Shown in pieces: positions 42,534 through 51,895 of a DNA stretch of 52,906 bases (the stretch's first letter is position 1; each line of letters opens with the position of its first letter). The stretch is from Clostridia bacterium (GTDB lineage Bacteria; Bacillota; Clostridia; Acetivibrionales; JAFADI01). The DNA lies in NCBI GenBank assembly GCA_026418695.1, contig JAOAAU010000029.1, positions 1 to 52,906 of the forward strand, read 5' to 3'. The notes below the pieces were generated by a model. That model was given only the letters and a program-made list of their open reading frames with translations. It did no database searches and was not told where the DNA came from. Both the position numbers and the translations under genes were made by a program.

Positions 42534-45191
42534 ATGTCATTAATTAAAAACTCTTTGGCAAAAAAGGCACTCATCCTTACATTAACTGCGGCAATGCTTA
42601 TTTCAAATGTTGTCACTGTATCCGCTGCGAATACAAAAGAGCCTTCTTCTGTAAATGGAGCAGAATCAGTCCATGATAAGAAGGACAAGCCGAAAAAAGG
42701 AAACCCAAGGAACGTAAGCGGATCTACCGTACAATTGGAGTATTTGGATAGGGGCTTGGCGGCGGCTGTGACACTTGAAGGGAATTTTCTCAGTTGGAGG
42801 CTGCTTGCAAACGAAGTCGATGGTTATTCTGATAAAGGTATGACCGGTGTCACTTTTAATATATACAGAGACGGGAAAAAAATTGCGACAGTTGAAGACA
42901 GCACAAATTACCTGGATAAAGGTGTGCCGGGCACATGTAAGTATTATGTGTGTGCTGTGAAAAATGATGAGGAAGTGGATCAAAGCTCAACTGTAACTCC
43001 ATGGAACAATAATTATTATGATTTACCTCTAAAGAAGCCGGCGGGCGGTGTAACGCCCAAAGGTGAAGCCTATACATATTCGGCAAATGATATGAGTGTC
43101 GGGGATGTGGATGGAGACGGACGGTATGAATACTTTGTAAAATGGGATCCGTCCAATTCAAAGGATGTATCCCAAAGAGGGTATACGGGTCAAGTCTATA
43201 TCGACTGTTATAAGTTGGATGGGACCCTTCTTTATAGAATCGACCTGGGTGTAAATATCAGGGCTGGTGCTCACTATACCCAATTCCTGGTTTATGATTT
43301 TGATGGAGACGGAAAAGCAGAATCTATGTTTAAAACTGCTCCGGGCACAAAGATCACAAAGTATAACAAGGATGGAAGCGCTGCCGAAGAAAAGTATATC
43401 ACCATGCCAAAGGAAGATATCGCTGCAGGCTATAGTCACTCGGACGATTACAGGATGAGCAGTAAAGATTATTTTAATCATGTCGTGGAATTGTTTATGA
43501 ATTGGGATAAGCATGAAGAGGTCCTCAACGGACATTGGCCCAAAACTCTGGAAGAGTGCTTTGGAATAGAAAAGAAATACAGCTACCCACTCTCCAAGGC
43601 GGATGCTGAGAGTCTGGCAACCTACTTTATCGATGACTATGCCAAGAAGAGAAGTTCAAAGAATCTGCTCAGAGAGTTTGAAGGCTTTATTGTGAAGGGA
43701 CCGGAATACCTGACCGTATTTAACGGCGCCACAGGAGATGAACTTCAGACTATCCATTACAAGCCTGGACGTCATGACGATGGTCTCATGTGGGGGGACT
43801 ATGCAATGGCAAGGATTGAACCGGGGAACCGTGTAGACCGTTTCCTTTCCGGCGTTGCTTATTTGGACGGCAAGAAACCCTATGCTGTGTTTGCCCGGGG
43901 GTATTATACTAGAGCTACGATAGTTTCTTACAGTTGGGATGGAAAGAATCTGAATGAATTCTGGTATGTAGACAGCGGCTGGACTACCATGACCAATCCT
44001 TTCAACGATGGCCCTCACGGACGAGACGGAACAGATCCTGAGTTTAAGACAATCACTACGCAGGGTGCACATTCTCTGAGTATGGCTGATGTTGATGGCG
44101 ATGGAAAACATGAAATCGTCTATGGGTCAGCAACCATCGACCATGATGGTAAGCTATTATACAGTTCCATGGATAAAATGCCTGAAGGCAGCGCAGCCCC
44201 CGGCACTATTGCCAGACTTGGACACGGAGATGCTATACATGTAACGGATATTGATCCGAATCATCCCGGTCTTGAGATTTTTATGGTACATGAGGGTGCT
44301 ACCGGTGCTCCCTATGGATTCAGCATGCGGGATGCAAAAACAGGAAAAGTGTTGTTTGGTGTTTATACAGGAAAAGATACTGGGCGCGGCATGATAGGAG
44401 ATATCGATCCTAATGTCCGCGGCCTGGAAAACTGGGCATCAATGCCGGCATCTGTCGGGGGATCAGTTTATTCAGCCGATGGCAATCTTCTCCCAATTAA
44501 AGCGCCAGGTACAAATATGAATATCAAATGGGCTGCAGATATGACAACACAAATTGTTGACGGTGCACAAGATGTAACACCTACCATTGTGGACTTTAAT
44601 AAAGGTGCTGTACTTACTGCGACTGGCACAAAAACAAATAATGGTACAAAGGGGAACCCTAGTCTGGTTGCGGACATTTTTGGCGACTGGAGAGAAGAAC
44701 TCCTTGTTAGAACTGCAGACAGTTCTGCTGTTCGTATTTATCTCAGTACAGTGGTCACGGATCGAAAACTCTATACCTTAATGCATGATGTTCAGTATAG
44801 AGCAGAGGTGGCAAGACAAAGCACCTGCTATAATCAACCGACTTATACAAGCTTCTACTTTGCATCAGATATTGATTGGAAGGATGTCCCTGTTCCCAAT
44901 ATATCAATACCTAAAATGATTTCTGTGATTCAGAAGCTGATGGATGATTATGAAGCAGCCGGCGAGTTGAAAGGGCCAATTGCAAATCAACTGGGAAATA
45001 CGTTGAAGCAGGCCGGACACCACTTGGAAAAAGGGTCGACCAAGGATGCAGCGAAGTTTATGGAGAAGTATTTGGACCAAATCGAAATGAAATCCAAAGA
45101 AGACGCCATCTCCCCAGTGGCTTCCAAAAACCTTGCATATCAAGCACGGCTATTTATAAAGATGTTGGAAAATGGAGCATATAACAAATAA
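42534..45191 (+). CDS. Secreted rhamnogalacturonan lyase, polysaccharide lyase family 11
   Basis: An 885-residue protein. A Sec signal peptide covers about residues 1-31 (KKALILTLTAAMLISNVVTVSA). The catalytic part (about 65-770) is a PL11 eight-bladed propeller like Bacillus YesW/YesX, with repeated calcium-binding acidic loops such as VGDVDGDGRYEYFVKWD, VYDFDGDGKAESMFKTAPG and MADVDGDGKHEIVYGSA. It cuts the rhamnose-galacturonate bonds of rhamnogalacturonan I by beta-elimination. The last 100 residues form a helical domain resembling the FIMAH/FIMAT C-terminal type seen on secreted Firmicutes proteins. There is no dockerin and no sortase motif. GGAGGG precedes the ATG. It is driven by the shared element at 42337-42397. 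Confidence 0.93.
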   Translation: MSLIKNSLAKKALILTLTAAMLISNVVTVSAANTKEPSSVNGAESVHDKKDKPKKGNPRNVSGSTVQLEYLDRGLAAAVTLEGNFLSWRLLANEVDGYSDKGMTGVTFNIYRDGKKIATVEDSTNYLDKGVPGTCKYYVCAVKNDEEVDQSSTVTPWNNNYYDLPLKKPAGGVTPKGEAYTYSANDMSVGDVDGDGRYEYFVKWDPSNSKDVSQRGYTGQVYIDCYKLDGTLLYRIDLGVNIRAGAHYTQFLVYDFDGDGKAESMFKTAPGTKITKYNKDGSAAEEKYITMPKEDIAAGYSHSDDYRMSSKDYFNHVVELFMNWDKHEEVLNGHWPKTLEECFGIEKKYSYPLSKADAESLATYFIDDYAKKRSSKNLLREFEGFIVKGPEYLTVFNGATGDELQTIHYKPGRHDDGLMWGDYAMARIEPGNRVDRFLSGVAYLDGKKPYAVFARGYYTRATIVSYSWDGKNLNEFWYVDSGWTTMTNPFNDGPHGRDGTDPEFKTITTQGAHSLSMADVDGDGKHEIVYGSATIDHDGKLLYSSMDKMPEGSAAPGTIARLGHGDAIHVTDIDPNHPGLEIFMVHEGATGAPYGFSMRDAKTGKVLFGVYTGKDTGRGMIGDIDPNVRGLENWASMPASVGGSVYSADGNLLPIKAPGTNMNIKWAADMTTQIVDGAQDVTPTIVDFNKGAVLTATGTKTNNGTKGNPSLVADIFGDWREELLVRTADSSAVRIYLSTVVTDRKLYTLMHDVQYRAEVARQSTCYNQPTYTSFYFASDIDWKDVPVPNISIPKMISVIQKLMDDYEAAGELKGPIANQLGNTLKQAGHHLEKGSTKDAAKFMEKYLDQIEMKSKEDAISPVASKNLAYQARLFIKMLENGAYNK

Positions 45192-45222
45192 AATATTCAG
45201 TTCAATGACTTGAAGTAAAGAT

Positions 45223-45270
45223 AAACCAGCATAAAGGTGCCCTCTAAACTGGGTTCGTTTATGCTGGTTT
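45223..45270 (+). terminator. Long-loop terminator after the PL11 gene
   Basis: AAACCAGCATAAA (45223-45235) pairs perfectly with TTTATGCTGGTTT (45258-45270). Confidence 0.7.
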
Positions 45271-45364
45271 CAGTACTTTCTAAAAATATAACAATGATTG
45301 CTGTTTTAAAAATTATGTAAATGATGTAATATTATATATACGATCCTTGGAATGGAGGGGCAGC

Positions 45365-47668
45365 ATGAAAGGTATACCGATGCTTGTAAAGTATTTTCTG
45401 GCATTTACACTGTTTCTGGCTATTCCGCTGATAACTGCCGGGTTGATTTTTAATTACAATATTATCCGATATTCTGAAAACGAGATCAGTAAATCTCTCA
45501 TCTTAAATCTTCAAACCATTAAAAACATGAATGATATCCTGGTGGATTCATTCCAAAAGGAGACCATCCGGCTATCATCCAGCAGGGTATTTGATAAAAT
45601 CCAGGGTATGAATGACTATTATTACTTGAAAAATAATGTGAATGATATTATTGAAGTCAACAAACTTGCTACGGTAATCACTGATACTGCCGATTCCAAC
45701 AGCAGATTGCACTCTGCATACTTTTATCTTGATAATGCGAATTATATCATTACGTCCAGTCAGGGAGTTGTTGCAAAAAATGAGTTTCCTGATACGGATT
45801 GGATTCAAGCCTATGATGAAAAAAAGTGGGAGAAAAACAGCATCATCTGGTTGGGAAACCGGGTAATCAAGTCTGGGAACGGTTCTGCCGACGGGGTTAA
45901 CGTGATCACCTATCTATTCCCGCTGAATGCTTTGTCTCTCCGGCAGGAGGGCGTTGTAGTCGTAAATATCAGCGAGGAGGCCCTATACAAAACAATCAAT
46001 AACTTTGACTATGCTTCCAATGGATCGATCAGCATTATTGACAGCACAGGCAAAGTAATCACCCATGCCAATAAATCCAATGTTGGGAAAAACATTTCCG
46101 ATAAACCTTATATTAAAAAAGTTATGAATTCCTCTCAGAGCAGCGGATATACCATTGATACCGTAGATGGGAAGAGGGAAATCATTGCTTTCTACAAGAC
46201 GGACCTGAATGGCTGGATTTATGTTGGTGTATTTTCACTGGATGATTTAATGGACAAGGCTTATTCCTTAAGAGTGCAAATGATTGTTATCATTACGGCC
46301 ATTATGCTTCTTGGGATCATTATTTCTTACTTCCTTTCTAAAAAATTATACAGTCCGATCAATGCCTTAGTACAAAATGTAAAGAAAAGAAAAGGGATCG
46401 ATTTGAAAGATTCCGAAAATGAAATGGCGCTTTTATCAAGGGCTTTTGCGGCGATTTCACAGCAGGAAGATACCCTGATGGATATCGTGGAAAAGAATAA
46501 AAAATCCCTTGAAGAGAAGTACTTAATGACACTTCTCAAAGAAGGGGCTGACGAAATTGAAGAGAACACCTTTGAAATTACGGATTTTTGTTATGCCCAT
46601 TATCTTTGTGCGATTATTTCCATTGACCGGTATGAGAAGTTTGTAGAGAAGTATCCTCATGATCAGCACCATATCATGAAAATGCTGATTCTAAAAGTTG
46701 CTGAAGAAATTCTGAACCAAACCTATAGATGTAGAGGCGTACTCTATGACGCCAATAAGATTGTTTTGATTGTGAATATGGAACAAGAAGACGGCGCACA
46801 ACCATCGGAGAATTTGGAGAAGGAATTTTTACTGATCCAAAAGGAAATCTCAAAGATCCTTGATAATACAATTACCATTGCCTGCGGCGGTATTTATGCA
46901 AATAGGAAGGATATCACCAGTTCCTTTAATCAAGCACTGGAAGCTTTAAAGCGAAGATTGGTTTATGGCCATGGGAATATCATCCGCTGGACGGAGAATC
47001 ATGAGGAAGCCAATAAATATTATTATCCCTATACCCTCGAAAAACATATTTTCAACAATCTTAGCCTGGGCCTCAAGGAGGAAACCCTTGCAGCTGTTCA
47101 AGAACTTGTGACCGATATAAGAAACAGAAGCTATTTATCTCCGGATAACATGCTGCAGATATTTATCCAGATTGTAGGCAATACGGTAAAATACCTTGTA
47201 GATAAAAACATCAACGTCAGTGATATTTTCGGGAATGACTACAATATCTATCAGAAGATCTCTACAAAAGAAACTCTTGGAGAGATAGAAGCCTGGCTGA
47301 AGGGGTTTTATTCAGGGATACTGGAATTTGCAAAAACTCCCGAGAATTCGGGCAAAAGCAATGTGGAGGATGTATTCGACTATATCCATCAGAATTTTAT
47401 TAAAGACATTGACATTACTGCGATTGCCGACGAGGTTGGAATCAGTTACTCCTATGTGCGGAAAATTGTAAAGGAAAAGACAGGAAAGTCTGTTGTCGAT
47501 TATGTCAATGGTCTAAGAATTGAGGAAGCAAAAAGACTCCTCCGGCAAACCAATATGAATATCATAGAGATCGCTACCCAGGTAGGCTATAACAATGACC
47601 AAAGCTTCCATCGCTTTTTCAAAAAATATGAGGGGATTACACCGGGAGAGTTCCGGAATCTGAGCTAG
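45365..47668 (+). CDS. Membrane-bound AraC-family regulator (YesN-like, Cache sensor)
   Basis: A 767-residue one-component regulator. TM1 at about 7-29 (VKYFLAFTLFLAIPLITAGLIF), an extracellular Cache-type sensor to about residue 300, and TM2 at about 300-322 (MIVIITAIMLLGIIISYFL) are followed by a cytoplasmic region and two AraC helix-turn-helix motifs at the C-terminus (DITAIADEVGISYSYVRKIV and NIIEIATQVGYNNDQSFHRFF). Such proteins sense a sugar outside the cell and activate nearby polysaccharide genes. The ATG at 45365 follows GGAGGGG; a TTG at 45347 overlaps it. It lies between the lyase and the transporter operon. The paired elements at 42337 and 48038 are its likely targets. Confidence 0.88.
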   Translation: MKGIPMLVKYFLAFTLFLAIPLITAGLIFNYNIIRYSENEISKSLILNLQTIKNMNDILVDSFQKETIRLSSSRVFDKIQGMNDYYYLKNNVNDIIEVNKLATVITDTADSNSRLHSAYFYLDNANYIITSSQGVVAKNEFPDTDWIQAYDEKKWEKNSIIWLGNRVIKSGNGSADGVNVITYLFPLNALSLRQEGVVVVNISEEALYKTINNFDYASNGSISIIDSTGKVITHANKSNVGKNISDKPYIKKVMNSSQSSGYTIDTVDGKREIIAFYKTDLNGWIYVGVFSLDDLMDKAYSLRVQMIVIITAIMLLGIIISYFLSKKLYSPINALVQNVKKRKGIDLKDSENEMALLSRAFAAISQQEDTLMDIVEKNKKSLEEKYLMTLLKEGADEIEENTFEITDFCYAHYLCAIISIDRYEKFVEKYPHDQHHIMKMLILKVAEEILNQTYRCRGVLYDANKIVLIVNMEQEDGAQPSENLEKEFLLIQKEISKILDNTITIACGGIYANRKDITSSFNQALEALKRRLVYGHGNIIRWTENHEEANKYYYPYTLEKHIFNNLSLGLKEETLAAVQELVTDIRNRSYLSPDNMLQIFIQIVGNTVKYLVDKNINVSDIFGNDYNIYQKISTKETLGEIEAWLKGFYSGILEFAKTPENSGKSNVEDVFDYIHQNFIKDIDITAIADEVGISYSYVRKIVKEKTGKSVVDYVNGLRIEEAKRLLRQTNMNIIEIATQVGYNNDQSFHRFFKKYEGITPGEFRNLS

Positions 47669-48037
47669 CGAGTATGATATACGGGATCAGAATAAAAAAA
47701 TGAAATGGTGAGGAATATAATAAATATAGATTCCTTTACTTGTAAACTACTTTTCTTTCTATACAATTTAAAACTTGAAGCATGCCTTTAAAATGCTTGT
47801 CCCTGTACCCCGCACCACTGAATGATAGCTTCAGAAATGAACTGGATTCAAAGGGTCTTTTTGCCTGCACCTTTACTTTTGACATCGACTATCAAAATGA
47901 CTATTCATTCTTTAACAAATCTCTTGGTCTATGAGTTGCAAGTTTAATAAAGTCTGGCGTTTTCCATTCCGAATGAACTGAAAAAAGTACACTAAATAGC
48001 AGAATACGTGATAAATAAGGCTTCTAGAGGAGTGCTA
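47669..48037. other. Intergenic stretch with a weak short frame
   Basis: No convincing gene. AAGCAT and ATGCTT near 47778-47796 form a small hairpin. A 50-codon ATG frame at 47782-47934 lacks a ribosome binding site and is not called. Confidence 0.35.
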
Positions 48038-48098
48038 AAAATGATACTCGGTAGCTAATGTGATTGTATACAAGAAATTTTGCCGAGTTATAATGGAG
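48038..48098 (+). promoter_or_regulatory. Shared promoter element, copy 2 (ahead of the transporter operon)
   Basis: Second copy of the block at 42337-42397, with CTCGGTAGC, TGTATACAA and AGTTATAATGG at identical spacing; TATAAT is at 48089-48094, about 50 bases ahead of the first permease gene. The 9-10 bases between TGTATACAA and AGTTATAAT differ between the copies, so the conserved parts are the likely protein-binding bases. Confidence 0.7.
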
Positions 48099-48143
48099 AT
48101 GTGGTTCAAGCTACCAACGATTAAAAAATAAGAGGTGTCTGGC

Positions 48144-49103
48144 ATGTATTATTCTAATGCTTCAAAAAATAATATCAAGGCAAAGGAAGGTTTTAACATT
48201 GGAAAGACATTATCATCAATAAAGAATGATTTCTCTCTATATTTATTGCTGGTTGTTCCGATGATTTTTCTTTTCTTATTCAGTTATAAGCCTATGTATG
48301 GTCTTATTATTGCTTTTAAAGACTACGTTCCCCCAATGACGATTGCAGAAAGTCCATGGATTGGTTTTGACATCTTCAAAGAAATTTTTCAATCCAATCA
48401 GTTTTATAAAGTACTAAGAAATACTCTCATATTAAATGGTCTTGATTTGATTACCGGTTTTCCGGCGCCGATCATTCTGGCGATTTTACTTAATGAAGTT
48501 AGAGTCAAATGGTTTAAGAAAACATCCCAAACATTGCTTTATATGCCCTACTTCCTTTCATGGGTTATTATAGCCGGTATTATGTATCAATTGATGTCAC
48601 CTGAGACGGGCCTTATCAATATATTGATAACCAATCTTGGAGGCACAGCAGTACCTTTCCTTACAGAAAAGCTGATGTGGGTTGTCTCATATAATCTTAT
48701 AGGAATATGGCAAAGCGCCGGCTGGGGTACCATCATCTACCTTGCAGCAATAACCGGGATTAACAGTGAACTTTATGAAGCAGCTGTAGTTGATGGCGCA
48801 GGAAGGCTTAGAAAGATCTGGCACATAACGCTTCCGGGTATCAGGCCGACAATTATTGCATTGTTAATCATCAATTTAGGAAGAATCATGGGTTCCTCCT
48901 TTGACCGGCCTTTCACCTTGGGCAATGCGATGGTTATGGACAATGCAGATGTTATCGCAACCTATGTATATCGTGAAGGACTTCAGTCCGTCCGATACAA
49001 TCTGGCTACAGCAGTAGGTTTGTTCCAATCGGTAGTTGGCTTTGTACTGGTATTGATCTCAAACTATTTCTCCAAAAAGGCCGGTGAAGGCGGGATTTTC
49101 TAA
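48144..49103 (+). CDS. ABC transporter permease, LplB type
   Basis: A 319-residue inner-membrane permease with six helices (first at about 27-47, LYLLLVVPMIFLFLFSY). The EAA loop that docks the ATPase is EAAVVDGAGRLRKIWHITLPG at about residues 215-235. The N-terminal YKPMYGLIIAFKDY and PWIGF patterns are typical of the LplB/YtlC/YesP branch of CUT1 oligosaccharide transporters. AGAGGTG precedes the ATG at 48144; GTG at 48135 is an alternative. It is the first gene of an operon with the second permease and binding protein. No ATPase gene is present, so a shared MsmX-type ATPase elsewhere is expected. Likely cargo is unsaturated rhamnogalacturonan oligosaccharides. Confidence 0.92.
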   Translation: MYYSNASKNNIKAKEGFNIGKTLSSIKNDFSLYLLLVVPMIFLFLFSYKPMYGLIIAFKDYVPPMTIAESPWIGFDIFKEIFQSNQFYKVLRNTLILNGLDLITGFPAPIILAILLNEVRVKWFKKTSQTLLYMPYFLSWVIIAGIMYQLMSPETGLINILITNLGGTAVPFLTEKLMWVVSYNLIGIWQSAGWGTIIYLAAITGINSELYEAAVVDGAGRLRKIWHITLPGIRPTIIALLIINLGRIMGSSFDRPFTLGNAMVMDNADVIATYVYREGLQSVRYNLATAVGLFQSVVGFVLVLISNYFSKKAGEGGIF

Positions 49104-49148
49104 TCTATTTGGAGTAAGGCAAAACTTTGTTTATTCAGGAGGTTCATT

Positions 49149-50021
49149 ATGAACACAAAAGTTGCAAACAGGATTTTTGATGTAATTATATATTTCATAC
49201 TTATATTAGCCGTGTTGGTAAGCATCATACCATTCCTGCATATTGCTGCAAAATCCTTGAGCAGCAATGAGGCGGTAATGACTATGAAAGTAACACTTTT
49301 ACCTGTGGATTTTACCCTTGAAGCCTACAGCCGTGTAATTGGAGATGTTTCAATGGTTAAATCTCTTCTTCTGACTGTATTAGTAACTGTAGCATTTACT
49401 GTACTAGGTATGTTCCTTACTATTTGCCTGGCATATGCTCTTTCCAGAAAGGGATTGAGAGGTCAGAAGGTGTTCTTGCTGCTGGTTTTATTCACTCTTT
49501 ATTTCAATGGCGGAATTATCCCACACTTTATAAATATTTTCGAGCTTAAGCTTTACAACACCATTTGGTCAATAATACTTCCATTGGCCCTAAGTCCTTT
49601 CAACATGATTATATTAAGAACATTTTTCCTGAGTTCTGTCCCCGATAGCCTTGAAGAATCAGCTAAGCTTGACGGATGCGGACATATAGGAATTTTGATA
49701 AAGATATTCCTGCCACTGTCTCTGCCTGCCCTTGCAACACTAAGTTTGTTCTACGCTGTAGGAAGATGGAATGCATTTTCAGATGCACTTTTCTATATAA
49801 CAGAAAGAAGTCTGTATCCTATACAATTAAAGCTGTATTACCTTATTAATGCTATGGGAGCGACAGAAACACTTGATTCAGCAGGGTCGGCTACTCAGCT
49901 GGCTCCCGATGTAATAAAGTCTGCTTCAGTAATGTTTGCTACTATCCCCATTCTGATTGTTTATCCATGGCTGCAAAAGTACTTCGTAACAGGAATTACT
50001 GTAGGTGCAGTAAAAGGATAA
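49149..50021 (+). CDS. ABC transporter permease, LplC type
   Basis: A 290-residue permease, six helices, of the CarO/LplC/YtcP/YesQ branch. Its EAA loop is EESAKLDGCGHIGILIKIFLP at about residues 180-200. It would pair with the LplB-type permease encoded 45 bases upstream to form the membrane channel. AGGAGG precedes the ATG. The binding-protein gene follows by 92 bases. Confidence 0.92.
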   Translation: MNTKVANRIFDVIIYFILILAVLVSIIPFLHIAAKSLSSNEAVMTMKVTLLPVDFTLEAYSRVIGDVSMVKSLLLTVLVTVAFTVLGMFLTICLAYALSRKGLRGQKVFLLLVLFTLYFNGGIIPHFINIFELKLYNTIWSIILPLALSPFNMIILRTFFLSSVPDSLEESAKLDGCGHIGILIKIFLPLSLPALATLSLFYAVGRWNAFSDALFYITERSLYPIQLKLYYLINAMGATETLDSAGSATQLAPDVIKSASVMFATIPILIVYPWLQKYFVTGITVGAVKG

Positions 50022-50113
50022 AACTAAAAAACATGGCATTTGATACACAGAGGCTAAAAAAGTTTCTGTGATCAATATAGACAAACAATATAAATAAAAA
50101 AGGAGATGTTAGG

Positions 50114-51751
50114 ATGAAAAGCTTTAAGATTAAAGTGACAAGCATGTTGCTGGTATCGGTGCTGTTGATTGGTTCCCTGGCCGGATGTGGAGGCGGGAAC
50201 AAGAAGGCGGAAGAGCAAAAGCCTCAGGCCCAGGAAACTAAGACAGATAAGCCATCGGGCGAAGCTGTAGAAATCAAGATTCCTGTATATGAAAGAGGAA
50301 ATCAGGGACAGCCTCCGGCAGAAAACAATTACTGGACTAAATGGATTGCAGAAAAAGCTTTAAAGGACATCAATGTTAAGGTTACCTATGTTCCGATTCC
50401 AAGGACAACTGATATCGACAAGTTCAATATGCTCCTGGCAGCAAACCAGGCTCCGGATGTAATATTCAGCTTTGACTATCCTGTTATGACTGCATTCTAT
50501 GGCCGTGGAGTTCTTCAGGAAATTCCAAAGGATATGTTAAAAAGTGTAGCTCCAAATTTCGTTAAGTTTGTTGGTGAAGAAACTTTAAAATATGGCGAGG
50601 TTGGCGGAAAACAGTATTATCTCACTGCGAAAAGACCATTAAGCTATACTCCGTATACTGCTATAATCAGACAGGACTGGCTTGATGCTGTTGGCATGAA
50701 GAATCCAACGAATACAGATGAATTTATCGCAGTTATGAAGGCTTTCAAAGAAAAGGATCCAGGAAAGCTTGGAGCAAAAAACACAATTCCAATGTCATAC
50801 TCCTTGAAGGCTGCAAAGAGCCAGGTTCAGAATTATGGCTTCAGACCTGATCCTCTTCCGGAAGAAGAATTGGCAATGTATTCCGATGTTCAGCTTGGAG
50901 CGCTTACCTGGGCTCCTGAAAAAGAGCGTTTGAAGTTCCTGAACCAGTTATATCTTGAAGGTCTCATGAGTTCAGAATGGGCTCTTGACAAAGACAACAA
51001 AAAAGCTGAAGCTGACTTCATGAGCGGTAAAGCTGGTATATTCCACTTTGCAACAGGTCCAATGGCTTCAAATCCTCCAATAGCTCAAACTCTTGTAAAG
51101 AATGTTCCTACAGCCAAGCTTTCCGTACTTGACTTTGGCTGGCAGACTAAACCGGGCAATAAGAATACAGGCCGCGACTACTGGCCATTTGGTATAATGA
51201 GCGGTATCAACAAGAGCTGTAAGAACCCTGAAGCTGTATTGAAATTCTTCGACTGGATGAGCAAACCTGAAATATTGAATGTACTTCAAAATGGTGTTGA
51301 AGGTAAGAACTATACACTGAAAGACGGAGTTCCTGTTCCAGTTGCTGGTTTTAAAGGAGAAGAAAGCCTCTTGAACGGTACAGGAAAAGATATCTGGTGC
51401 CTTGTAACAGAAGGTAAGGATACAGGAGATCCTGTGCAGAACCTAAAAGTTGAAACTATTCAGAGAGCGCCTGCAGGATTTGAATATCTGTGGCAGCAAA
51501 GCTTTGATCAGATGTCAAAACAGAAGAGATACCCTGATTTCCTCTTTGACAAGCCTGTAACAAGTACAACAAAATATGTTAAGGCACTGGATGCAAAGTG
51601 GGAAGAATCCCTTGCAAAGGTTATAATGGCGAAAAAAGGCGAATTTGATGCTACATATGATAAAGCATGCAAGGATTACTTAGCAGCAGGCTATCAGGAA
51701 ATACTCGCTGAAAAGAAAAAATTATATGATGAAATGAAGGCTAAAAAATAA
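50114..51751 (+). CDS. Extracellular solute-binding lipoprotein, LplA type
   Basis: A 545-residue lipoprotein with the lipobox ending at Cys25 (LIGSLAGC). It is of the large family 1 binding-protein type used with LplB/LplC permeases (Bacillus YtcQ, LplA). It should capture oligosaccharides at the cell surface and hand them to the two permeases encoded upstream. The mature protein starts with a Gly/Lys/Glu-rich linker to about residue 55 and then EIKIPVYERGNQGQPP, the first strand of the lobe. AAAGGAG precedes the ATG. A very stable hairpin lies just after the stop. Confidence 0.92.
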   Translation: MKSFKIKVTSMLLVSVLLIGSLAGCGGGNKKAEEQKPQAQETKTDKPSGEAVEIKIPVYERGNQGQPPAENNYWTKWIAEKALKDINVKVTYVPIPRTTDIDKFNMLLAANQAPDVIFSFDYPVMTAFYGRGVLQEIPKDMLKSVAPNFVKFVGEETLKYGEVGGKQYYLTAKRPLSYTPYTAIIRQDWLDAVGMKNPTNTDEFIAVMKAFKEKDPGKLGAKNTIPMSYSLKAAKSQVQNYGFRPDPLPEEELAMYSDVQLGALTWAPEKERLKFLNQLYLEGLMSSEWALDKDNKKAEADFMSGKAGIFHFATGPMASNPPIAQTLVKNVPTAKLSVLDFGWQTKPGNKNTGRDYWPFGIMSGINKSCKNPEAVLKFFDWMSKPEILNVLQNGVEGKNYTLKDGVPVPVAGFKGEESLLNGTGKDIWCLVTEGKDTGDPVQNLKVETIQRAPAGFEYLWQQSFDQMSKQKRYPDFLFDKPVTSTTKYVKALDAKWEESLAKVIMAKKGEFDATYDKACKDYLAAGYQEILAEKKKLYDEMKAKK

Positions 51752-51778
51752 TAAATAGTTACACATAGTAAATATTAG

Positions 51779-51808
51779 TACCCTGTAGTGCTTTAGCACT
51801 ACAGGGTA
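51779..51808 (+). terminator. Perfect 13-base hairpin without a T-run
   Basis: TACCCTGTAGTGC (51779-51791), loop TTTA, GCACTACAGGGTA (51796-51808). No T-run follows, so it may protect the 3' end of the abundant binding-protein mRNA or weaken transcription rather than end it. Confidence 0.6.
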
Positions 51809-51825
51809 CTCTTGGACAAGAATGA

Positions 51826-51862
51826 GTGACACTCCTTGAAATACAGAAGTGTCACGTTTTTT
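51826..51862 (+). terminator. Intrinsic terminator between the transporter operon and the hydrolase gene
   Basis: GTGACACT (51826-51833) pairs with AGTGTCAC (51848-51855), followed by GTTTTTT. It leaves the hydrolase gene only 33 bases of leader, so it may be a leaky terminator that lets part of the transcripts through. Confidence 0.75.
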
Positions 51863-51895
51863 CTAAAAAACGGTTTATTGAAAGGAAAGAAACTT

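Noticed and set aside
47782..47934. 50-codon ATG frame between the AraC regulator and the transporter operon
   Set aside because: It reads as plausible protein, but there is no ribosome binding site, no promoter nearby and no family I recognise; it may be a decayed fragment.
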